DNA of 11,947 nucleotides from Thioalkalivibrio sp. (GTDB lineage: Bacteria > Pseudomonadota > Gammaproteobacteria > Ectothiorhodospirales > Ectothiorhodospiraceae): NCBI GenBank assembly GCA_007120155.1, contig SKOF01000522.1:1-11947 (forward strand), given 5' to 3'. Position 1 is the stretch's first letter. Every line of letters starts with the position of its first letter. The position numbers and the translations under genes are program-made. Positions 6,947 to 11,947 of the stretch are shown here, in pieces. Below the pieces are notes generated by a model, which saw nothing but the letters and a program-made list of their open reading frames with translations, did no database searches and was not told where the DNA came from.

Positions 6947-7337
6947 GGCCTGCATGGGCGGGGACCGCCGGCGGACAGGCACGTCCGCGCTTCACAGGGG
7001 CCGGAAGGACGTCTATGCTGCACCGCCACGCAACCCGGCGATCCCGTGGAGAAAACGAGGGTAAGTGCTTGTCATCCAACTGCTTAGCGGGTTATCCACA
7101 AAACCTGTGGATAACTCTGTGGAAGACAATGGGATCAACGGGGTAAGATCCCGCGGGGGCGGACGGGCTGTTTTCCCGGTCAAACTTTAACCAACTATTT
7201 AAGGTGTTGTTTTATAAATATTTTCAATTTCTTCGGCGGGTGTTCTGGAATGGGGTCTATCCGAATGGCACGGGAGCGTCCCAAAAGATTCCCTCATGTG
7301 CATAAAACGGTCGTTTTCCGGCGGATCATCCGTGATT
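6947..7337. other. rpmE / rimO divergent intergenic region with AT-rich block
   Basis: No gene is convincing here. Besides the DnaA boxes at 7092-7114 it holds an inverted repeat GGGATC/GATCCC (7131-7152), several GATC sites, and a conspicuous AT-rich block at about 7181-7235 that stands out in this GC-rich DNA. The rimO promoter must lie here, but no clear -35/-10 pair was found. Confidence 0.55.
7092..7126. promoter_or_regulatory. Inverted pair of perfect DnaA boxes plus one degenerate box
   Basis: TTATCCACA (7092-7100) is a perfect DnaA box. TGTGGATAA (7106-7114) is the same box on the other strand, 5 nt away. TGTGGAAGA (7118-7126) is a third with two mismatches. An AT-rich stretch begins about 65 bp to the right. 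This could be a DnaA-titration or regulatory site for rpmE/rimO, or part of a replication origin. No dnaA, dnaN or rpmH gene is in the window to support an origin. Confidence 0.7.
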
Positions 7338-8675
7338 ATGAAGTCTGATTCCCCCGTGAGCGGCGGGCGTGTGGGCTTTGTGAGCCTGGGCTGTCCCAAG
7401 GCCCTGGTGGACTCCGAGCGGATCCTCACCCAGTTGCGTGCCGAGGGTTACGGGATCTCCCCCACCTATGAGGGCGCCGACCTGGTGGTGGTCAACACCT
7501 GCGGCTTCATCGACGCCGCCGTGCAGGAGTCCCTGGAGGCCATCGGCGAGGCGCTCACCGGGAACGGCCGGGTCATCGTCACCGGCTGCCTGGGCGCCGA
7601 GGCCGAGAAGGTGCGGGATGCCCACCCGGGCGTGCTGGCGGTCACCGGCCCGCATGCCTACGAGGCGGTCATGGCCGAGATCCATCGTCATCTGCCCCCG
7701 GCCCATGCGCCCTTCGAGTCCCTGGTACCCATGGGCGGCGTGAAGCTCACCCCCCGGCACTACGCGTACCTGAAGATCTCCGAGGGCTGCAATCATCGCT
7801 GCAGCTTCTGCATCATTCCCCGGTTCCGGGGCGACCTGGTGAGCCGGCCCGTGGCCGACGTGATGCAGGAGGCGGAAAACCTGGTGGCCGCCGGCGTGAA
7901 GGAACTGCTGATCATCTCCCAGGACACCAGCGCCTACGGGGTGGACACGAAGTTCCGCACCGGCTTCTGGAACGGCCGCCCCATGCGCACCCATATCCGG
8001 CAGCTGGCCGAGGCACTGGGCAGCCTGGGGGTCTGGGTGCGCCTGCACTATGTCTATCCCTACCCCCACGTGGATGCCCTGATTCCGCTCATGGCGGAGG
8101 GCGCGCTGCTGCCCTACCTGGATGTGCCCCTGCAGCACGGCAGCCCACGGGTACTCAAGGCAATGCGCCGACCTGCTGCCTCGGAGAAGGCCCTGGAACG
8201 CATTCGCGCCTGGCGGGAGATCTGCCCCGACGTCACCCTGCGCAGCACCTTCATCGTGGGTTTCCCCGGAGAAACCGAGGACGAGTTCGAGGAGTTGCTG
8301 GAGTTCATCGGGGAGGCCCAGCTGGACCGGGTGGGCTGTTTTGCCTATTCACCGGTGGAAGGCGCCGCCGCCAACGCCCTTCCGGACCCGGTGCCCGAAG
8401 AGGTCAAGGCCGAGCGCCTGGAGCGCTTCATGGAGGTGCAGGCGGAGATCAGTGCCGACCGCCTGCAGCAGAAGGTGGGCCGCACCCTCACCGTGCTCGT
8501 GGACGGCACGGATGATGACGGCACCGTCATCGCCCGTTCCAGCGCGGACGCCCCCGAGATCGACGGCGTGGTGGTGATCGAGGACGGGCAGGGACTGGAG
8601 CCGGGCACGTTCGCGGACGTGCGGATCACGGCTGCGTCCGAACACGACCTCTTTGGCGTGAGGCGTGAGGCGTGA
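7338..8675 (+). CDS. rimO: Ribosomal protein S12 methylthiotransferase RimO
   Basis: This 445-aa radical-SAM enzyme adds a methylthio group to the conserved aspartate (Asp88 in E. coli) of ribosomal protein S12. The N-terminal UPF0004 domain carries the first cluster's cysteines: Cys19 in VSLGCPKALVDSE, Cys55 in NTCGF and Cys84 in GCLG. The radical-SAM motif CNHRCSFC gives Cys151, Cys155 and Cys158. A TRAM domain (about 375-440) closes the protein, as usual. GCPKALVDSE separates it from MiaB. The start is uncertain: the ATG at 7338 suits the family length, but an ATG at 7296 and a GTG at 7332 are in frame and none has a strong ribosome site. The last five residues (VRREA) and the TGA stop are encoded by GTGAGGC heptamers, so the native C-terminus has been extended or replaced by a repeat array. 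Confidence 0.96.
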   Translation: MKSDSPVSGGRVGFVSLGCPKALVDSERILTQLRAEGYGISPTYEGADLVVVNTCGFIDAAVQESLEAIGEALTGNGRVIVTGCLGAEAEKVRDAHPGVLAVTGPHAYEAVMAEIHRHLPPAHAPFESLVPMGGVKLTPRHYAYLKISEGCNHRCSFCIIPRFRGDLVSRPVADVMQEAENLVAAGVKELLIISQDTSAYGVDTKFRTGFWNGRPMRTHIRQLAEALGSLGVWVRLHYVYPYPHVDALIPLMAEGALLPYLDVPLQHGSPRVLKAMRRPAASEKALERIRAWREICPDVTLRSTFIVGFPGETEDEFEELLEFIGEAQLDRVGCFAYSPVEGAAANALPDPVPEEVKAERLERFMEVQAEISADRLQQKVGRTLTVLVDGTDDDGTVIARSSADAPEIDGVVVIEDGQGLEPGTFADVRITAASEHDLFGVRREA

Positions 8676-8740
8676 GGTGTGAGGTGTGAGGCGGGTGGTG
8701 TCTTCCCCTCACGGGTTACGCCTCACACCTCTCTCGCGCC
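8658..8740. repeat. Heptamer repeat array A, inverted arms, at rimO/rof convergence
   Basis: The left arm has five in-phase 7-mers: GTGAGGC at 8658 and 8665, GTGAGGT at 8672 and 8679, and GTGAGGC at 8686. The degenerate GGGTGGT (8693) follows. The right arm is the inverted counterpart: CCCTCAC (8706), GGGTTAC (8713), GCCTCAC (8720), ACCTCTC (8727), TCGCGCC (8734). A 13-bp stretch at 8681-8693 is a perfect inverted match to 8719-8731 across a 25-nt loop and could serve as a terminator for both genes. Both stop codons lie inside the array. Confidence 0.85.
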
Positions 8741-8964
8741 TCAATGATTCTGTCCAGCCGCAACACCCGCCTTTGTCCCAGCTGATTGCGGGCGATCATG
8801 AACTCGGCGTGGCGGCGGGTCCTGAGATTGGTGGGCTTGAGGGTCTCCACCCGGTCCATGCCGTAACGGTCCTTCCATCGCACCCTGAGCGGGCGCCGAC
8901 GCATGATGGCCAGTTCGTATTCGCTGTAGAGCGCGCAGGGGATGGGTGTGTAGTCCCGTGTCAT
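8716..8964 (-). CDS. rof: Rof/YaeO-like Rho-binding antiterminator
   Basis: This 82-aa protein resembles Rof (YaeO), which binds the RNA-binding domain of Rho and blocks transcription termination. The opening YTPIPCALYSEYELA corresponds to YQPINCDDYDNLELA of the E. coli protein, and RVLRLDRI near residues 66-73 matches its LRLDKI strand. The predicted fold is a small Sm-like beta barrel. The ATG at 8964 follows the upstream CPXCG gene's stop after 2 nt, with GGGAG about 12 nt upstream, so it is translationally coupled. The C-terminal EARERCEA and the TAA stop come from the heptamer array, so the tail has been shaped by the repeat. Identification rests on remembered family sequence, not on a search. 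Confidence 0.8.
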   Translation of the reverse strand: MTRDYTPIPCALYSEYELAIMRRRPLRVRWKDRYGMDRVETLKPTNLRTRRHAEFMIARNQLGQRRVLRLDRIIEARERCEA

Positions 8965-8966
8965 GA

Positions 8967-9161
8967 TCAGTCATTCTCCCGGCAGGTGTGTATCAGCAGG
9001 CTGCCGGTGTCCGGATCCATGGTGGCCGACATCATGATGGGTGCACAGCAGGTCTGGCAGTCCTCCACGTAACTCGCGGGCAGCGTGGAGAGGTCAACTT
9101 CCGTGTCGTTGCAGGCCCCGCAGTGGGGGCAGGTGATGTTCACGTACTCAAGGGGTTGCAC
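8967..9161 (-). CDS. Small CPXCG-motif cysteine-rich protein
   Basis: This is a 64-aa protein of the CPXCG cysteine-rich family, whose function is not established. CPHCGAC (11-17) and DCQTCC (34-39) supply paired cysteines that probably bind zinc, with a further Cys60. The spacing and the acidic VEDCQ segment are typical. I chose the GTG at 9161, giving a family-typical length and a 14-nt overlap with the hemW end. Upstream ATGs at 9194 and 9242 would add 11 and 27 residues that overlap hemW more. No good ribosome site precedes any of them, so it probably relies on coupling to hemW. rof follows after 2 nt. Confidence 0.83.
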   Translation of the reverse strand: MQPLEYVNITCPHCGACNDTEVDLSTLPASYVEDCQTCCAPIMMSATMDPDTGSLLIHTCREND

Positions 9162-10305
9162 GGGGGTCGGCCAGGAACAGGGCCTGAAGGTCATTGAGGA
9201 AACGCCGGCCGGTGGCCGTGGGTGCCATGCGTGTGCTGTCATCGTGCAGAAGCCCGCGCTCGATCGCCTGGCGTCTCATGGGCTCAAGGGCGTCCGGATC
9301 GAGCCCGGTGCGGGCGGTGAACAACTCGATGTCCACGCCGCGGGTGAGCCTTGTGGCGTTCAGCACGAACTCAAACACCAGTTCCTCCCGGGTAAGGGTG
9401 CATTCACCGCTGGCGGCGTCGCCCGTCAGCGCCGCTTCCATGTACTGCCGCGGCTGGCGCAGTTTCCAACGGCGCAGGATGCGTTCTTCGCCCGTCAGCG
9501 AGATCTTGCCGTGTGCGCCGGCACCCAGTCCCAGGTAGTCGCCAAAACGCCAGTAGTTGAGGTTGTGGCGGCATTCGCGGTCCGGACGGGCATAGGCAGA
9601 AACCTCGTACTGAGTATAGCCGCCTTCCGCGAGCCGCCCCTGACCGGTCTCCTGCATGTCCCAGACGGTGTCCTCCTCGGGCAGGATCGGCGGTTCGGCC
9701 GCGAAGCGGGTGTTGGGCTCCAGGGTCAACTGGTACCACGACAGGTGTTCGGGCCCAAGCGCCAGGGCCTGCTCCAAGTCACCCAGTGCACCCTGCACGG
9801 ACTGTTCCGGCAGCCCGAACATCAGGTCGAGGTTGATGTTGTCGAAACCTGCCGAGCGCGCGGCCGAAAAGGCCTCGCGGGCCTCGGCGGCGCCGTGAAT
9901 GCGTCCCAGACGCCGCAGCTGTCCGTCATCAAAGCTCTGTATGCCGATGGACAGCCGGTTGACCCCCGCCTCCCGGTAGCCCTGGAAGCGTTGTGCGTCC
10001 GTGGTGCCCGGGTTGGCCTCCAGCGTCACCTCCATGTCCGGTCGCCAGGGCAATCGCGCACGCAGTGCCGAGAACAGCCGGTCCAGCGCCTCGGGCGAGA
10101 ACAGACTCGGAGTGCCGCCGCCCAGGAATACCGACTCGATCCGCCGTCCCCACACCCGGGGCAGTTCCGATTCCAGGTCCGCGATCAGCGCATCCACATA
10201 GCGGACCTCGGGCACCCCGTCGCGAACCTCATGGGAGTTGAAGTCGCAGTAGGGACACTTGCGTACGCACCAGGGGAGGTGGATGTAGAGGGAAAGGGGA
10301 ATCAT
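9148..10305 (-). CDS. hemW: HemW, radical-SAM heme chaperone-like protein
   Basis: This 385-aa protein belongs to the HemN-like HemW family, thought to act as a heme chaperone rather than a true coproporphyrinogen oxidase. It opens with LYIHLPWC and the radical-SAM motif Cys13, Cys17, Cys20 followed by a Phe (CDF), the HemW version, without the extra cysteine that follows in HemN. GGGTPS (62-67), the LSIGIQSF segment, LMFGLPEQS and GLGAGAHG are all present. The C-terminal HemN domain ends the protein. The ATG at 10305 is fixed by the conserved motif six residues in, yet it has no Shine-Dalgarno sequence: heptamer repeat DNA runs up to the start codon. It follows rdgB after 93 bp and overlaps the CPXCG gene by 14 nt. 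Confidence 0.96.
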   Translation of the reverse strand: MIPLSLYIHLPWCVRKCPYCDFNSHEVRDGVPEVRYVDALIADLESELPRVWGRRIESVFLGGGTPSLFSPEALDRLFSALRARLPWRPDMEVTLEANPGTTDAQRFQGYREAGVNRLSIGIQSFDDGQLRRLGRIHGAAEAREAFSAARSAGFDNINLDLMFGLPEQSVQGALGDLEQALALGPEHLSWYQLTLEPNTRFAAEPPILPEEDTVWDMQETGQGRLAEGGYTQYEVSAYARPDRECRHNLNYWRFGDYLGLGAGAHGKISLTGEERILRRWKLRQPRQYMEAALTGDAASGECTLTREELVFEFVLNATRLTRGVDIELFTARTGLDPDALEPMRRQAIERGLLHDDSTRMAPTATGRRFLNDLQALFLADPRATP

Positions 10306-10405
10306 GGGTTAGGGTGGAAGTGTGAGTTTGGAAGTGAGAAGTGTGAATTGGGAAGTGAGAAGTAACAGCATTTTGTCCCACTTCCCAATTCACACTTCTC
10401 ACTTC
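10306..10405. repeat. Heptamer repeat array B with perfect 27-bp inverted repeat, rdgB/hemW gap
   Basis: This fills the whole gap between rdgB and hemW and enters the rdgB end. Positions 10331-10357 are an exact inverted copy of 10379-10405 (27 bp, 21-nt loop). Each arm is built of 7-mers such as GAAGTGA, GAAGTGT, GAATTGG. The plus strand left of the arm continues GGGTTAGGGTG (10307-10317), linking it to the GTTAGGG words of array C. The rdgB TGA stop (10401-10399) is in the right arm. In the mRNA it would fold into a very stable hairpin between rdgB and hemW. Confidence 0.9.
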
Positions 10406-10992
10406 TGCGGTGCCAGCCGGGCAAGCATGCGGGCAAGCGCCTGCCCCCGGTGGCTGATGCGATTCTTCTCCTCGGGGTCGATCTCCGCCGTGGTCACGCC
10501 CCGGCCGGGCAGCTCGAAGATGACGTCGTAACCGAATCCGCCTTCTCCACGGGGCGCGAAGGCCACGCGGCCTTCCAGGACGCCTTCGGTGATGATGGGT
10601 GCGGGGTCCTCGCCGTGACGTAGATAGGCGATCACGCAGTGAAAGCGCGCGGTGCGCCCGGCTTCCGGCACGTCCCTGAGGGCCTCCAGCAGCTTGCGGT
10701 TGTTGGCCGCGTCATCGCATTCGGGTCCGGCGTAGCGTGCGGAGTAGATGCCGGGGGCGCCGTAGAGTGCATCCACCTCGATGCCCGAATCGTCGGCCAT
10801 GGCGGGCAGTCCCGTATGGGTCGCCGCGTTGCGCGCCTTCAGTATGGCGTTCTCCACGAAGCTGAGGCCCGTCTCGTCGGCGTCGGCAACGCCAAAATCC
10901 GACTGGGGCATCACCTGGATCCCGGTGCCCTCAAGCAGCCGGGAAAGCTCCCGCACCTTGCCCGGATTGCTCGTGGCCAGCACGATCTTCAT
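10399..10992 (-). CDS. rdgB: RdgB/HAM1 family XTP/dITP pyrophosphatase
   Basis: This 197-aa cytoplasmic enzyme hydrolyses non-canonical purine nucleotides (dITP, ITP, XTP) to monophosphates, keeping them out of DNA and RNA. Family motifs in order are SNPGK (8-12), ETGLSFVENAILKA (about 40-53), ADDSG, PGIYSARYAG, GGFGYDVIF and SHRGQAL near the end. Length is standard. The ATG at 10992 has AGAGGTG upstream with a 7-nt spacer, and this site could be masked by an upstream RNA fold (11001-11052). The gene sits 70 bp after rph. Its final Lys codon and TGA stop fall in the inverted repeat of array B. Confidence 0.97.
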   Translation of the reverse strand: MKIVLATSNPGKVRELSRLLEGTGIQVMPQSDFGVADADETGLSFVENAILKARNAATHTGLPAMADDSGIEVDALYGAPGIYSARYAGPECDDAANNRKLLEALRDVPEAGRTARFHCVIAYLRHGEDPAPIITEGVLEGRVAFAPRGEGGFGYDVIFELPGRGVTTAEIDPEEKNRISHRGQALARMLARLAPQK

Positions 10993-11000
10993 GTCTGTTC

Positions 11001-11052
11001 ACCTCTCGAAGTGATATGCCGCAGAGCCGCGTCTTTCGAGGTACTGCGGCAT
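11001..11052 (-). promoter_or_regulatory. Possible RNA pseudoknot covering the rdgB ribosome site
   Basis: Between rph and rdgB, ATGCCGCAG and CTGCGGCAT (11016-11024 and 11044-11052) form a perfect 9-bp stem with a 19-nt loop. In the minus-strand RNA the loop carries ACCTCGAA (11042-11035), which can pair with TTCGAGAGGT (11010-11001), the stretch containing the rdgB Shine-Dalgarno, with a 2-nt bulge. Together these would make an H-type pseudoknot that hides the ribosome site. It may also be only an attenuating hairpin, or chance. Confidence 0.4.
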
Positions 11053-11062
11053 CCCTTAAACC

Positions 11063-11779
11063 TTACTTCTCCAGTGCCGCGCGCTGGGCGGCGATGATCT
11101 CGGCGATGCCGCTCCGGGCCAGGGCCAGCATGCCGTCCAGCTCCTCCATGCGGAAGGCGTGGCCTTCGGCGGTGCCCTGGACCTCGATGAAGGCGTCGGC
11201 GTCATTCATGACCACGTTCATGTCCGTCTCGGCGTTGGAGTCTTCCGCGTAGTCCAGATCCAGCACCGGCACGCCCTGGTAGATGCCCACGGACACCGAG
11301 GCCACGGCGCCGAACAGGGGATTGGACCTGATCTTCCCCTGTCCGAGCAGCTGGCTCACCGCATCGTACAGGGCCACGTAGCCGCCGCTGATGGAGGCGG
11401 TGCGGGTACCCCCGTCGGCCTGGATTACGTCGCAGTCCACGGTGATCTGGCGCTCGCCCAGGCCTTCCAGGTTGACCGCCGCGCGCAGGGAGCGGCCGAT
11501 GAGGCGCTGGATCTCGAGGGTGCGGCCGCCCTGCTTGCCGCGCGCCGCTTCCCGTGCCATGCGCTCGTTGGTGGAGCGGGGCAGCATGCCGTACTCGGCC
11601 GTGACCCAGCCGCGGCCCTTGTTGCGCAGCCACGGGGGCACGCGTTCGTCCACTGTCGCGTTGCATAACACCCGGGTGTCCCCGAACTCCACCAGCACGG
11701 AACCTTCCGCGTGCTTGGTGTAGTTGCGGGTGAAACGGATCGTGCGCATCTGGTCGGGCTGGCGGCCGCTGGGTCGCAT
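11063..11779 (-). CDS. rph: Ribonuclease PH
   Basis: This 238-aa phosphorolytic 3'-5' exoribonuclease trims tRNA precursors and degrades structured RNA in the cytoplasm; it works as a hexamer. Motifs seen are GDTRVLCNATV (33-43), the YGMLPRST loop (63-70), the RSLRAAVN segment (96-103), GGTRT (123-127) for phosphate binding, and LDLDYAEDSNAETDMNVVM, with Asp180 and Asp186 at the catalytic metal site. The length equals that of the E. coli enzyme. The ATG at 11779 has GAGGAG upstream with a 6-nt spacer; longer in-frame starts would run into repeat DNA. A TATAAT box lies 31 bp upstream. It heads the rph-rdgB-hemW-CPXCG-rof run. Confidence 0.98.
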   Translation of the reverse strand: MRPSGRQPDQMRTIRFTRNYTKHAEGSVLVEFGDTRVLCNATVDERVPPWLRNKGRGWVTAEYGMLPRSTNERMAREAARGKQGGRTLEIQRLIGRSLRAAVNLEGLGERQITVDCDVIQADGGTRTASISGGYVALYDAVSQLLGQGKIRSNPLFGAVASVSVGIYQGVPVLDLDYAEDSNAETDMNVVMNDADAFIEVQGTAEGHAFRMEELDGMLALARSGIAEIIAAQRAALEK

Positions 11780-11810
11780 GGGGAACTCCTCGGGTACGTG
11801 CGGGGGGCGC

Positions 11811-11839
11811 ATTATAGCGCGTGAGCCGGGGGGCGTAAG
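11811..11839 (-). promoter_or_regulatory. Probable rph promoter with repeat-derived -35 region
   Basis: On the minus strand TATAAT (11816-11811) is a perfect -10 box, flanked by GCGC on both sides. At 17-bp spacing the -35 position holds CTTACG (11839-11834), a poor match that lies inside the heptamer array. The -10 is convincing; the -35 is not. Confidence 0.6.
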
Positions 11840-11947
11840 GGGTGAGTGGGGGTCAGGTGTCAGGGGAGAGGCGTGAGGGACAGGCGCAAAGGATGGCGAC
11901 GCCATGCAACGTCAACTACCCTAACCCCTAACCCCTAACCCCTAACC
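11821..11947. repeat. Heptamer repeat array C upstream of rph, running off the window
   Basis: The left arm is a degenerate 7-mer series, G-rich on the plus strand: GTGAGCC (11821), GGGGGGC, GTAAGGG, GTGAGTG, then TCAGGTG, TCAGGGG, AGAGGCG, TGAGGGA. The centre contains the palindrome ATGGC-GAC-GCCAT (11893-11905). The right arm has four exact CCCTAAC units (11919-11946), continuing past the window edge. The arm orientation is the same as in arrays A and B. Confidence 0.8.

Noticed and set aside
8658..8740. CRISPR array
   Set aside because: The units are 7 bp, contiguous and without spacers, and no cas gene is present.
9085..10365. 426-aa open frame antisense to hemW
   Set aside because: hemW on the other strand carries all the family motifs; the antisense frame is compositionally biased and even runs through repeat DNA.
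11919..11947. Telomere-like end of a linear replicon
   Set aside because: The unit is a 7-mer (CCCTAAC), related arrays occur internally at two other places, and ordinary operon promoters adjoin it.

Overview
The window is bacterial, GC-rich (roughly two thirds G+C by eye) and almost entirely chromosomal housekeeping. The RdgB, HemW, Rof, RimO and ZevAB/COG0523 set and the coding style suggest a gammaproteobacterium, possibly of the Chromatiales/Ectothiorhodospiraceae type. That placement is inference, since no marker here fixes the taxon. No rRNA, tRNA, insertion sequence, phage gene or CRISPR array is visible.

Left part (1-3311), all on the minus strand. A metal-homeostasis cluster reads cobW (COG0523 GTPase), then a DUF1007/ZevA-like periplasmic protein, then a NicO/ZevB-like membrane transporter cut by the window start. 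The last two overlap by 19 nt. The set matches the ZevAB zinc-uptake type with a GTPase metallochaperone. Upstream is a stand-alone 5'-3' exonuclease of the Pol I N-terminal/Xni type.

Middle (3312-7337). A 500-bp gap without a convincing gene precedes malate dehydrogenase (+). Converging on mdh are an M48 metalloprotease lipoprotein, an exported thermonuclease-like protein with an extra C-terminal domain, and ribosomal protein L31 (rpmE), all minus. rpmE has a well-formed sigma70-type promoter and a rho-independent terminator that lies on the 5' end of the nuclease gene. Between rpmE and rimO is a gap holding two perfect, inverted DnaA boxes next to an AT-rich stretch.

Right part (7338-11947). 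rimO (+) converges on a minus-strand run rph, rdgB, hemW, a small CPXCG cysteine-rich protein and rof (Rho-binding antiterminator). The run covers RNA 3' maturation, nucleotide-pool cleaning, a heme-related radical-SAM protein and a Rho inhibitor, and its junctions are tight from hemW onward.

The most unusual structure is a family of intergenic heptamer arrays (GTGAGGY-like, GAAGTGA-like, GTTAGGG-like) at three places: 8658-8740, 10306-10405 and 11821-11947. Each has the same plan: G-rich 7-mers on the plus strand, a short centre, then 7-mers that are G-rich on the minus strand. The arrays supply the stop codons of rimO, rof and rdgB, abut the hemW start codon, and cover the -35 region of the rph promoter.
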